From Monocercomonoides exilis (taxonomy: Eukaryota; Preaxostyla; Oxymonadida; Polymastigidae): a stretch of DNA of 64,000 nt. The DNA is taken from the NCBI GenBank assembly GCA_001643675.2, contig LSRY02000009.1, forward strand, positions 1,249,501 to 1,313,500, written 5' to 3'. Of the stretch, positions 9,237 to 19,590 are shown piece after piece (positions within the stretch are counted from its first letter, which is position 1; each line of letters begins with the position of its first letter). Position numbers and translations under genes: made by a program. The notes under the pieces are model-generated. The model saw only the letters and a list, made by a program, of their open reading frames with translations, was not told where the DNA came from and did not search any database.

Positions 9237-10292
9237 GTGATGATGAAGAAAAAGAAGGAATGCACACAAACGACTGTAGTCAGGAAAATCAGCAAAAAAT
9301 GGGCACGCAGGTTGATAAAGAAAAGTGGATTACTGAAATTAATTAAACCAACTTTTATAGATCTTCATCGCCTTCAAGCTTCCACAATAGAAAATATGAG
9401 GAATTGGTTTTCGTCGTTGAAAAATGTTATTGATGATTATAATAATTCATCAGATTTAATTATCAATATGGACGAAACTGGCATCTTGATGAAGCAGTCG
9501 GACGAGGAAATAGAAGTCACAAAAGAATCTCAACATGCTTTTTCACCAGAAGCACAGAGAAGGAAAAATGCTACATTATTTTTTTCGATTTTTGCAGATG
9601 GGACGTCACTTGATCCAATCATGCTATGGCCTTCTCAGACAATTTCCGAGGATTTAAAGGAATTGAAGTATCATCGAATTAACTGTTTGGCAAATGGGAC
9701 AGGCTGGATGATAAGAAGAGATTTTGAAAAGGTTATGATAGAAATATTATTGCCAAAAATTAATGAGAAAAGAGTTGAGCTTCAAAGACAGTCTTCCTAC
9801 GCTTTGATTACACTTGATGGGCATTCCTCTCGCCTAAGTTTTCCAGTGATATCTTTGTGCAGAGATCATTTAATCCATTTATTGATTCTTCCATCACATA
9901 CAACACATCTCACTCAGCCGCTGGATAGGTTTGTATTCGCGCATTTCAAAAACAGCCTAAAAAGAGCATTCTCGGTTCCTTCTGATTCGTCAATTTCTTC
10001 TTACAGAAAATCATTAATTCCAGCAGTATCAGAAGCGGTTAATAACTCTCTCTCTCCAAGAATTGTGAAAAAGTCATTTGAAGCATGCGGAATTTTCCCG
10101 TTAGACCCTTCTGCCGTATATCAGTGCCTCCCGCAGAACATTGAAGCCTCTTCGATAGCAGAAAAAGTGGTAAACAATTCTTCACTTTCATGCAGTATCA
10201 GCATGAAATTAATAACAGGAGATAATTTTTTCGAAAGCTTTTCCATGCAGTTCGAAAAAAAAAAAAGAAAAGTCAGCAAAATAACTCAGTAA
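9237..10292 (+). CDS. Pogo/Tigger-like DDE transposase, catalytic part
   Basis: The frame encodes the DDE_1 endonuclease domain that cuts and pastes the element. The catalytic acidic residues sit in LIINMDETGILM, ALITLDGHSSR and HTTHLTQPLDRFVFAHFK, giving a complete D-D-D set. The C-terminal segment after them (KKSFEACGIFPLDPSAVY) is also typical of Tigger/jerky proteins. The frame ends in a 12-A tract at about 10255-10266. A one-base shift there leads into 85 further residues (next entry), so length variation in the tract probably broke the C-terminus. The first residues shown come from a GTG/ATG run and are unlikely to be the true start. Confidence 0.88.
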   Translation: MMMKKKKECTQTTVVRKISKKWARRLIKKSGLLKLIKPTFIDLHRLQASTIENMRNWFSSLKNVIDDYNNSSDLIINMDETGILMKQSDEEIEVTKESQHAFSPEAQRRKNATLFFSIFADGTSLDPIMLWPSQTISEDLKELKYHRINCLANGTGWMIRRDFEKVMIEILLPKINEKRVELQRQSSYALITLDGHSSRLSFPVISLCRDHLIHLLILPSHTTHLTQPLDRFVFAHFKNSLKRAFSVPSDSSISSYRKSLIPAVSEAVNNSLSPRIVKKSFEACGIFPLDPSAVYQCLPQNIEASSIAEKVVNNSSLSCSISMKLITGDNFFESFSMQFEKKKRKVSKITQ

Positions 10293-10567
10293 CAAAGCAG
10301 GATAGTGCAATGTCTGAGGTGAAGGAATTATCTAATGTTAAGGAAAAAAGCTCCAATGAAACAGGACCTGTTTTAAAAGTCAACGAAGAAAATTATGGAA
10401 TAAAAACAATTATTCGCGATGATGTTTCAACAGAACAATCTGATAATTCAGAGGATCGAAAAGAGCAACGAGATACATCAGAAGAAGAGATTCTTTTCCC
10501 CAGTGAAAAAAGGAAAAGAAAACTAACTTCAGAGAGCGAAAGGGGATCTATCTTCAATTACAGTTAA
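10262..10567 (+). CDS. Displaced C-terminal tail of the pogo transposase
   Basis: From the A-tract at about 10255 this frame is open and highly charged (SEVKELSNVKEKSSNETG, ending EKRKRKLTSESERGS with a basic KRKRK nuclear-localisation-like cluster). It is one nucleotide out of frame with the transposase. I infer that it is the original C-terminal tail separated by a homopolymer indel or sequencing error. It ends at TAA (10565-10567); if TAA is Gln it runs about 20 codons further to TGA. Confidence 0.55.
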   Translation, partial: KKKSQQNNSVTKQDSAMSEVKELSNVKEKSSNETGPVLKVNEENYGIKTIIRDDVSTEQSDNSEDRKEQRDTSEEEILFPSEKRKRKLTSESERGSIFNYS

Positions 10568-10820
10568 AAAAATATCTCACGTGATAAGAAAATTATTTGT
10601 TCAATTCATATTTCAACATGATTCAACGTTATTAAACAGTGCTTTGTTTTCTATTGCTTTTTAAGCGACAATCTTTTTAAACTGATATTTTAATTGCAAA
10701 TTCAATTCAGATATTTTCATTTGGCTTGTTCGATCCACCTAAATACACGAAAAACTCGATAATCAGTTTATTTTTCCATATAAAAGAGATGAATTGTGTC
10801 AAAAAAAGCTTGATGGAATA

Positions 10821-10858
10821 TCCCGGGTTTTGTCCTTGTCCCGGGTTTTGTCCCTGAC
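10821..10858. repeat. Pogo-like right terminal inverted repeat
   Basis: Reverse complement of 8641-8678 with one difference, followed by the TA target duplication. Confidence 0.9.
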
Positions 10859-10869
10859 TATATTAATAA

Positions 10870-11105
10870 GATCATGGGCGTTTTTGTCATTTTATTTTTT
10901 TGCTCAAAACAGCATAAAATGATATTTTCAGCTTGTAAAGTTCAGAAAAAGTGACTTTCGATGTTGACCAAAATGCACAAATAATTTGGTTTTTTATGAT
11001 CATTAATTTTGGAAATGTGATATTTGTTTGAATATTATTCATTTAATTTGTGAATATTATTGCTTTATTAATGCAAACAAGTCATCCAAAATTTGTTTTG
11101 ATTTT
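10870..11105. repeat. Copy A left terminal inverted repeat
   Basis: About 235 bp mirrored at 16195-16432. Only the outermost 25 bases differ noticeably. Landmarks are GCTCAAAACAGCATAAAATG, ATGCACAAATAATTTGG and TGATCATTAATTTTGG. Confidence 0.88.
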
Positions 11106-11860
11106 TTTATTGTTTTTATATAGGTGAAAAATGATTTTTTTATTTTTCATTGAATTTTCATTTCAAATGAGAAAAATATCTTTGAAAAATTAAACACGAA
11201 AAAATATTTTGTTTTTGAATGAACATGTTTATAATTATTGTTCTATTCAATATATAACTGTTTTGATATCAATATCTTCATTGTTGAGTAACAACAAAGG
11301 TTGATGAATATTCAGTGATGAGAATAACATAAAAATAAATTCTTTGCTAATTCGATAACAATCATTTAACAAAATAACACATAAATAACATTAGCGCTTC
11401 ATTGTATTAATCATCTGAAATATAGAAAGCAACATATAAGCTTCTTATTTTGTTGCATCACTTTCAAAAAAAAATATTTTTACCACATCGACAGCAAAAC
11501 AATCCACATTTGTCAATTCAATATCAATTTGTATGAACAATAAAAGATATAATAAAAAGCATTACAATATCAACAAATACATGGTGTCATAGTCAATTCA
11601 AAACACAAAAGAATACAAATGCTTTAGGTGCAAAAACAAACTTGACTGTTTTTCTTTTGTTTTCCATCAACTCGACACTTTCTAATATTTCTCTTGTCCA
11701 AACTCAAAAAGATCAAATTCAACAAAAAAAAAAGACAGACACAATGATAAAACATCACTTCACACTCTCAACAACTCTCCCTTCCAAAAACCTCACTTAA
11801 AGATCAATGAATTCCCTCACAACTCTCTCTATTAATGAATCTCGATATAAACATATATAA
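11106..11860. other. AT-rich 3' region of copy A, no gene seen
   Basis: Strongly AT-rich, with poly(A)/poly(T) runs. No open frame with coding character on either strand. Near 11863 and 11899 a direct repeat GGGACAATAACCAA appears, leading into the structured RNA element. Confidence 0.5.
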
Positions 11861-11934
11861 GCGGGACAATAACCAAGAAATAAATAGGGACATATCAGGG
11901 ACAATAACCAAAAGAAAACAATCGGATTCTAACT

Positions 11935-12030
11935 GCTGTGCACCTGGGAGGCTGTTCGTCGTATCCAGGTCCGAATAAAGCAGCCCGCAGGCTGCAGTAT
12001 CTAATACGAACAGTCATGTCCAGCACCCTT
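11935..12030. ncRNA. Candidate structured RNA with pseudoknot, copy A
   Basis: Three helices can be drawn. They are ACCTGG (11942-11947) with CCAGGT (11965-11970); CTGTTCGT (11952-11959) with ACGAACAG (12006-12013), crossing the first as a pseudoknot; and a hairpin GCAGCC/GGCTGC (11980-11995). The same layout recurs at 48925-49012 with different paired bases, so the pairing rather than the sequence is conserved. GGGAGGC and GTATCCAGGTCCGAAT are identical in both. The sense strand is unknown. It lies downstream of the transposase region. It matches no ribozyme class I could fit. Confidence 0.55.
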
Positions 12031-14955
12031 CCGATAGAGTGCCAGCTAAGCAAACACAACAACTAGTTTCTTAAAAAGGGACACCATTAATACAATTTTA
12101 AGATTCATTAATAGAAGAAGAGTCAAGAAGAAGCTCAAATCTTCTTGAAAGAAGATCTTGAGAAGATTGAGTTAGAAGAGAAGAGTTTGATGATGTGATA
12201 TCAGAGTGAAATGTCTTTCTTGAACGTTGAACTTTTTCTTTCATTGTCGAAGATTCGAGGGCAAACAGAAAGCGTTGAGGAAGATATCCAACAGCTGAAG
12301 CACAGACAAATGAGCCCTTGCGTTCAAAGTATAAATAGTCCTTCATGTGTGGAACAGACAATGATGGCCATGAGATTTGTTGAGATGGTTCATATTCTTC
12401 AAAGTACCTCTCATTCTCAAAGTCATTGACAGATGTCGAAGATGGTGAAGAGTTTGATGATGATGTTGAGAAGTTGTTCGATTGTGAAGTTGAAGAAGTG
12501 GATGTCGAATTATTCATATTGTTTTCGAAGAAGTTGATCAAGTCATGAATTGTGGTGATGTGTTCATTTGATAAATTGTTGTCAATTGCATTAACTAACA
12601 CACCAAATTCACTATCACAGATATTCTTTCCATGGTGCTCAGCGAAAAAGTTGAGTTGAGTGTTTTTCATTTTTAGAAGTTTGGATTGTTTGGAGAGGAT
12701 TAAGTTAAGAAGGAAGCGATTTCGGTTGTGTAGACCCGAATCGCAGAAGAACTTAAAAGTGTGAGTGTGTGAGAAGAAGTTTCTTTTGATCACAGATTCC
12801 AGACACTCAATGACAAATCTGTGATCATTTGAGAGGCAGTCGGAGAAGAAGTTGAAAGTTCTTTTTATTTGTTGATTATTTATTTTTTGAAGTGAAATCA
12901 CAGTGAATTGAGAAACTTGTTGATAGTTGAAGAATTCTTGTTGAAGTTGGTTCTTTCTGATGGGGAGTTTCCATTTCTCTTTGAAGTCGAAGACGAAGAC
13001 TGCTTCTCCCTCTTTCAGATTATCAACAGTTGATTGATAATGTTTTCGTTGCATTTCTGCTACAAGACGATGTTGACGAAGAAGTCTGAGTGTATGAAAC
13101 TCAGCAGAAGAAAGTCCATTTTAGTTTTGAGATGACTTTAATTTGTTTTCCAGATAGTTGAGTTTCTCGCACATGCCGCAGAGGTCTGTACGTCTTTTCG
13201 CTTTTGAGAAGTTTGTTGTCAGCTTGTGGAAGTGAGATAATGAAACTTTGATGTCTGTTTCATCTGAAAACTCTTTCCATAATTTCGTCTTGGGCTTGAA
13301 GATTAATCTCTTTTCATTAAAAGAAAAGATGCCCGTTTTCTTTCTTTTTTCTTTTCGTGCTTCCAATCCATAATTTGTTGAAATTGACGAAGAAAGTTGT
13401 GGAATGGAAGAAGTTTGATGTGATGGAGTGATCAACGATGATGATGGAGTTGAATCTGTGTTTGCATTGTTGTTATTAAAAGATTGAGAAGAGGAGGAAG
13501 AAATAGAGGAACCACCAAATTAAATAGTTGGATGTGTAGATAGTGAGTTTTCTTTAACGTTGAATGAAAGTGAAGGAGTGTAACACTGTGTGTAAAGATC
13601 TTTCCAGGACTTAGCCCAATTGTCACTATCAAATGTGTTAATATCTTCATCGTTACAAGTGATCCACATCTTTCTTATTCCTTCCTTTCTTTCCACAACA
13701 GCAATGAGATGACCATTTCTGTTATCAAACTGTTTGTGAAGAACTTGACCAATGAAATGATAGAACGTTGTTTCTTTGTTGTGTTAGTGAAATGTTGAAT
13801 CTTTTTCATTTGCAAATCCTTTGCAAAATGAACGTTTGTTCGGCATGTCAGTCTCGATTAAAAGTGTTCGAGAAGGTGGAGAACTGGCAAGAACAGCACA
13901 TTCATGAGAAAGGGTTAGAACCTCTGGAAATGAAATCATTTCCTCTCACCGAGCTGCGCAGCATTTTTCTTTGCACTCATAGCAATATACGCTGTTTTTT
14001 CCATCAAGTATTTCAGTTGAAAATAGAGAAGATAAATTTTTGTGAGTAGATGATGAATTGATGATTACGTTGTTTTCAATTTTATCGATTTGTGATGTGA
14101 GTTTTTGACATTTGACGCATTTCCTGTGTGAAACTATAACAGGATTAAAACTATCATGCTTTCATAATCCGTCTTTTTCAAATAGAGTTTGAAGATAGTT
14201 GAAAGCATCTGACACATTCTGCTGCTGTTTGCTTCGGTATCCACAAAAATTTTCCCATCATCTTACAAACGATGGGATCCACGAATGCACTTTTGATTTA
14301 TCTTTAAGGATTTGTCTGCAAATACTCAAAATTTGAGAAGATAAAGTCTTGTTTGAATGTGATTTTGTGAAGATCGTTGGCTTTTGTGAAGTGATTGAAG
14401 AAAAACACTGAAGAAGAGATGCCAAGAAACATGTGTTTCCAAGATTTGCTAACCCTTTTGTTGCTTTTAATGGAATATTAGGTGTGGATTTAAAATCAAT
14501 TACCGTTGATTTGGATGAAGAAGAAATTAATGAATCAATATTTGTTGAATTGTCGCTTGACATGCATTTTGAATTTGGTAGTTGCGCTGAAATGTTGTTC
14601 TCTTTTGTGAAAGATGAGAAAAGATTTTGGAATGCGCGAGGAGGAATAAGAGTGGGTGAAGTGACATATTCCATCAGTTGACCACTTTCCCAAATATTTT
14701 CGTTGTTAAAAGATGAAATTGCTTCATCTGCTGGAGAAGAATTGATTGTCTCTTTTCTTTTTATTTTTATCGAAGAGGAGGATGAATGAGGAGTGGAGGA
14801 AGAAGAGGAAGAAGAGGAAGAAGAGGAAGAAGAGGAAGAAGAGGAAGAAGAGGAAGAAGAGGAAGAAGAGGAAGAAGAGGAAGAAGAGGAAGAAGAGGAA
14901 GAAGAGGAAGAAGAGGAAGAAGAGGAAGAAGAGGAAGAAGAGGAAGAAGAGGAAT

Positions 14956-14986
<31 letters not shown>

Positions 14987-16009
14987 GGAAGAAGAGGAAG
15001 AAGAGGAAGATGATGATGACGTTTGAGTTTTTTGTTTTATTTGTTTATGAAATGGTATTGGTGACGGAGAAGTTCGACTGTGATGAAGTGAATTATTTTG
15101 TTTGCTTTTTGTTGTCCTTCTTTCAACCCGAAGTTGAGTACTTATAGGATCGTTCACCAGATAAGATGGGACATTATTTTTTAAAGAAGGTTCTGCAGAT
15201 GGATAAACATCAGCATTGTTGATTGAAGGAAAAGATTTTTTTAATGACGAAGATTGTTTTTTGTTTGAATAATTTTTTTCTGTAATAATAATATCATCCC
15301 ATGCAGATTCCTCTATGAACTGTGCGTAATCTGGTACATTTTTTGATCTTTTCTTGGCTGATTGCAATGACGTTGATGCTTCTGTGGAATGGGCCAACAT
15401 CCAATTGTTGCCCTTTTCTCAATCTTGTTCATTAAGACCTTAAAAAAAAAAAATAATTGAAAAAATAAAAAAACAGTAAAAATAGAAATTATAATAAAAT
15501 TATTTACAAACCACTTTAACATGATGGTGGGTGAGGCAATTGTGCTGGTTTTAAAAATACTTGGTTTTTTGAAAGAGTTTGTTTTGCATAATTACACTTT
15601 TTTTCAGTGATGTCAAATCCATAGTCCAGAAGCTCAGATAATGATGCGTTGCGCGTGAGTGCTTGAAGGATCATCGTTTGCGTGTGAAATTGTGCATGCT
15701 TACACACAATTGAGAGATCTTTCAGAAGCATTTCGTAAAATTCTAAGTTTTCATTGGAACAAAAAAATAAGAAAAATTAACAAATAAATATTATAAAAGA
15801 TAAATAAAAGTTATTCACAATCAAAAAATCTTGAAGTCGAAACCATTCAAGGATTTCAGTAAATCATTAATTACTGAAGATGATTTTCTGTAGTTGAAAA
15901 ACAAATAGACGAGCAATGAATCAACGTCATCTCCACCGATGCGTTGTATTTCTTTCCAAAGAACGTTGCATCGTGAATTTAGAGTTGACACCTGTTTTGC
16001 AAATGACAT
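12014..16009 (-). pseudogene. USP-transposase fusion gene, copy A (four in-frame TGA)
   Basis: Three exons can be placed by alignment to copy B: 16009-15844, 15742-15512 and 15438 onward, with GT-AG introns of 101 and 73 nt. Exon 3 keeps a single frame for over 1,100 codons. A linker with a long serine run (14793-15009) leads to the peptidase C19 Cys box KGLANLGNTCFLASLLQCF, a QQQN.DAF box, zinc pairs CVKCQKL and CYECKEKCC, and the His box NGHLIAVVERK. Then come an HTH-like segment (KRLIFKPKTKLWKEF) with C-x2-C, and a DDE-like region (VFVFDFKEKW, FKFFCDSGLHNRNRF, FFAEHHGKNICDSEFG). TAR codons at 15516, 13784, 13520 and 13121 read naturally as Gln. TGA codons at 15419, 14258, 14162 and 13946 look inactivating; no frameshift is seen. 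The final stop is TGA at 12014, or TAA at 12098 under the standard code. Confidence 0.75.
14793..15009 (+). repeat. GAGGAAGAA trinucleotide array encoding poly-Ser
   Basis: About 24 near-perfect copies of GAGGAAGAA. On the coding (minus) strand they give TCC/TCT/TTC-type codons read as a run of about 70 serines in the linker before the USP domain of copy A. One interruption (GAATAAGAA) is visible. Copy C carries an independent (TCC/TCT) serine run at a comparable place. Confidence 0.95.
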
Positions 16010-16194
16010 TTTTGTGATAATCTCAATATATTATGGAATTATTATAAATAAATAAAAAAATGACAAGTCAACTTTTACTGATTTTTTTTGAATTTTCAAT
16101 TGAAAAATTTCGATAAACAGTAACAAATATCAATATTTTAGCTCAAATAAGAAATTTATGTTTCAGATTTTTTCATAAATTCAAATTGAACGAT

Positions 16195-16432
16195 TAAAAT
16201 AACAAAACTATTTTCTGATGACTTATTTGCATTAATAAAGCAATAATATTCACAAATTAAATGAATAATATTCAAACAAATATCACATTTCCAAAATTAA
16301 TGATCATAAAAAACCAAATTATTTGTGCATTTTGGTCAACATCGAAAGTCACTTTTTCTGTTCTTTACAAGCTGAAAATATCATTTTATGCTGTTTTGAG
16401 CAAAAAAATAAAATGCCCACAACGCCATGATC
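16195..16432. repeat. Copy A right terminal inverted repeat
   Basis: Reverse complement of 10870-11105. The 5' exon of the minus-strand gene begins about 185 bp inside it, so the promoter probably lies in or next to this repeat. Confidence 0.88.
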
Positions 16433-16434
16433 TT

Positions 16435-16855
16435 TCGACATATTTGAAATTTAGAAAATACAAAATTTTGTTCTATATTAATTTTCAATTTTAAATGTTA
16501 ATTTATTGCAGATGAAAAAAATTATCAGCATATGTTGATGTTTATTTTTTTCTCAAAAATTCTGTTAGGTTAGAAATTTATTATTTGAGAAAAAATTTAT
16601 TTGCGAAAAAGGTTTTTTTATCTTTATCAAATGAATTTATATTACAGCTGGAAACGAATTGATAAAAAACCAAAACAACATAAAAATGTTAGCGTCTGCA
16701 GATTGTCGTTTTATTTATGAATAACAAATGCATTGAATTTGGTTTCTTAAGTTATGAAAAAAAAGTCTGTTCTATTTCATGCGCTAAATGGTACAATCAT
16801 TTGAATAATTCGAAAAATATTTGTCTAAAATAACTTTAATAATTAAATACTGAAC
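16435..16855. other. AT-rich gap, nothing seen
   Basis: Between the right end of copy A and the next MITE; A/T runs only, with no coding signal on either strand. Confidence 0.4.
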
Positions 16856-16858
16856 ATA

Positions 16859-17100
16859 TGGGTCATTCTTTTTGAAAAGTCGCAAAAGTTTAATTTTCAA
16901 ATAAATCAAAAATTTAATATTTTGCCCAAAATAATATCAACATACACCAAACTTTACTAACATATAATCTATTTCTGGAAAATGCTATTTCAAACATTCT
17001 TAAGAAGATTAGTGAGTGGAAACAGAAATTTGATTAAGATATGAAATTTTTTATTTATTTGAAAATTAAACATTTGCGACTTTTCAAAAATAATCACCCA
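16859..17100. mobile_element. 242-bp MITE with TA target duplication
   Basis: Inverted ends of about 45 bp starting TGGGTCATTCTTTTTGAAAA on the left and mirrored (TGGGTGATTATTTTTGAAAA) on the right, flanked by TA. There is no coding capacity. Similar tips (ATGGGTAATTCTTTTTGATG at 46753, and AATCACCCAT near 37590) occur elsewhere in the window, so it belongs to a small repeated family. Confidence 0.8.
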
Positions 17101-17199
17101 TATAATACATTTTTTTCGTTTGAGTGAAGAGGTTATGTGCTATGATGGAAAAGAAATAAATGAACATGATGATTGAAAATGTTGTCATTTTATTGCACT

Positions 17200-18290
17200 G
17201 GATGCAATTGAGGAATTTTTCCGTGAACTGTGATTTTCGCATTTGTGGAACGGAAGGTAGGTGTTTGAAGAGGAACAAATGTTGAGGTGAGGAGGGTGAG
17301 GGAGGCGTCTTGGAGGAGGGAAATGAAGCCGGTGAGGGCAAACTCGATGGTGGCACATGGGGCATGTTGGTGTCTGCCACAGGCATCGACATCACTTCCA
17401 CCATTTGAGACTATAATGTTCAGGGCGATGAGGGGGAGTCAGCCATTGAACACAGCGTTATCAGCTGTATTGCTGTTCCACACTCTTTTTACTTGGGTTG
17501 TTGAACCACAATTCTCAAATGGAGATTGTGTTATGGAATTACCATCGAAGAAACAGAATGTGATGAATTTGAACCCGCTCATCCAGGGATAAGTTGAATA
17601 GAAGAAAATTGCAGCACCTCCATAAGATTTGAAGCAGAAAGATTGTTATTGATGAACAGGCATTCTATAATTGGGAATTGACTTGGTTTGTTGCTTGGAG
17701 GATGATAAAATGTTAGAGAGCCAGCAGAATCACCACCAGAATTAGCAATGCACTTGCATTTGGTGAACAAGAATTGTCAGTTTGATGGAAAGGCACCAAT
17801 ATAGAAATACCATCCAGTACCTCACGAATTTGTGATAGAACAATTTTCGACTTTGTTTTCTGAATGGTAATAAGCAGAATTTTGCTGTGGATTTGTTGTA
17901 TGAACTGCTCCTCCATGAGCAGCAAATAATTTGAAATATTGGATTTCATGATATCAATATTCAACAAACAATTTCAGCACAACGCTCCTCCAAGATCATC
18001 GGTTTACCAATTATCGAATTAGCAAGAAATGATTGTGAGATTGGTATTTGTACAAGAAACATAAAGTGCACCACCATGATCACTACCACCAGTTGAATCG
18101 TTCCATTCGCACCATTCAAAGAGATAGCTCTTCAAATCAGTAAAGGATAATCTACTTAGTTTCTCTCTGTTTGATTCAGATCCATTATATTGTACAAGAA
18201 CATTTGATAAAAATCATGTCTGGTGAAGGAAAGAAGCGTTGAATGCACAAAGAGAAGTGTCAGGACTGTTGAAGTTGGGTAGGATAGCAT
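17200..18290 (-). pseudogene. Beta-helix surface-protein copy, decayed
   Basis: The minus-strand translation follows the copy at 59.1-60.4 kb over most of its length: SLCAFNASFLHQ, EWNDSTGGSDHGGALYV, then NGGSDVDACGR and the cysteine segment PCATIEFALTGFISLLQDA followed by STFVPLQTPTF. Short glycine-rich repeats with regularly spaced polar and aliphatic residues suggest a right-handed beta-helix, as in surface-exposed proteins. TAA codons sit in SC[TAA]FDNW, while TGA codons after FLHQT and GGALC, plus at least one frame change near 17950 and another near 17580, mark it as a pseudogene. Similarity ends just after the AKIT residues, at the same place as in the other copies. Confidence 0.7.
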
Positions 18291-18299
18291 AACAAATGA

Positions 18300-19540
18300 T
18301 AGTTTGTTCACGATGAAATATTGAAACAAATTTGAAAAAGATAATGTAAATAAAGAAAACTTTTACAGAATCTTTCTTTATTCACAAGAATCAATGTTAA
18401 TCATGACAATAAAAAATCAATCCACACGTTTTCAAAATTATTCTTTCGAAAAATCTTGCAGAAAATTTTGTAAAACAATGAAATTTAAAAAGGTTGTTAA
18501 TAAAAATCCGGATAGCATTTTTTCGCATTGGCATTTGAAAACTTTTATAATTGTGTAAACGAAATATCAAAATAACTCTTCAGTTGTTAACTTCATTCCA
18601 AAAACTAGAATTAATGAACAACTCACATTGAGAATAATCAAAAATGGGTTGTTGAAGAATTTCTAAAAAAAAAACTTTGTTTTCATATCTTCAAATTTTG
18701 ATTTTGTTAATAGAGATTTTTATTGATAATATTCATAAAAATGTTATTTGTTAGAATATGTTAAATAATGTGTTTTTGTTTTTGAGAATAATTCTAAAAC
18801 ATATTGTGACAATCGTTTCTTTAACAAGTTCAATTATGAAAATATATTCAGTTTATTGATATTGGTCTCTTAATTGGCATAATATCGTGCAAAAAATATT
18901 TTTCAATTAAAAACGATATTTTTATATGACAATTTTTTGTTCACATTTTCTTCACTTCACTCCTATTTTGAAATAGATTCCACTTGCATTTTAATTGGAA
19001 ATGAAATGAAATTTCTTGATTAATGTGGTATTTACCATTGCATCTTTAAAAAAAAAGAAAGCTAGCTATTCTTATTGAAAACATTATGACAAAATAAAAC
19101 AAATAATAAAAAAAAATTATTTCCAATATCTTAATCTCTGAAGAAAGATATGGAAAAATGATGATGGTATTGAAATTATCTTCCAAAAAGTTCAATTGTA
19201 TTATTAAAAACAGATATTTTAATCACACAAACATTTTTTATAGTTTAATATTTTTTTTTTTTTGAAAATAGGAAGGAGTGGTGGAGAGAGAAATATTTAC
19301 AACAAAAGAGTCTTGAGAATCAATTTGATAATTCAGGCTCATCGAGAATAAATAACTTTTCAAAAAGAGCACACTGTGATGGACATTAATATTTTGCATT
19401 TAATTATTGCTTGATGATGAGGAGATTGTTTTTAGGCTCTTTCTCCTCTTTCAAGTTTTTTTTTTTACAACAGGATCCTCTCATTTTTTCGTAACAAACC
19501 TTCATTTATCATCAATGAGAACAAACAGGTTTCTTTCATA
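18300..19540. other. AT-rich gap, nothing supported
   Basis: About 1.2 kb of AT-rich sequence with many short homopolymers. No open frame with coding character and no obvious repeat boundaries. Confidence 0.4.
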
Positions 19541-19590
19541 ATGTGATTCCCCATCCAAATCGTTCAATTGTCGAAAAGTTTTCAATTTCA

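Larger units (their letters stand above)
8641..10858 (+). mobile_element. Pogo/Tigger-like DNA transposon
   Basis: This 2218-bp element is flanked by TA (8639-8640 and 10859-10860) and bounded by 38-bp inverted repeats starting GTCNGGGACAAAACCCGGGA. Each repeat holds two tandem copies of GGACAAAACCCGGGAC, a likely double binding site for the transposase. It encodes one DDE transposase with all three catalytic acidic positions. TA target duplication and the DDE_1-type protein place it in the Tc1/mariner-pogo superfamily. It lies between two same-orientation terminal repeats of the USP-transposon family. Confidence 0.9.
10870..16432 (-). mobile_element. USP-transposase element, copy A, with long TIRs
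   Basis: A 5.56-kb unit bounded by nearly identical inverted repeats of about 235 bp (10870-11105 and 16195-16432) starting GATCATGG. Inside is one minus-strand gene whose protein joins a USP-type peptidase region to an HTH/zinc segment and a DDE-like transposase region. No convincing target duplication is visible (flanks AATAA and TTTCG). The same termini recur at 8479, 22760 and 30795. I cannot assign it to a named superfamily. Confidence 0.8.

Noticed and set aside
11941-12030. Twister, HDV or hammerhead ribozyme
   Set aside because: GGGAGG and GGTCC resemble twister pieces, but their order and pairing do not fit. HDV lacks P3, and the hammerhead core is absent.
14746-15147. Plus-strand Lys/Arg-rich open frames over the GAGGAAGAA array
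   Set aside because: They are translations of the repeat on the non-coding strand; the minus-strand frame continues into conserved USP motifs.
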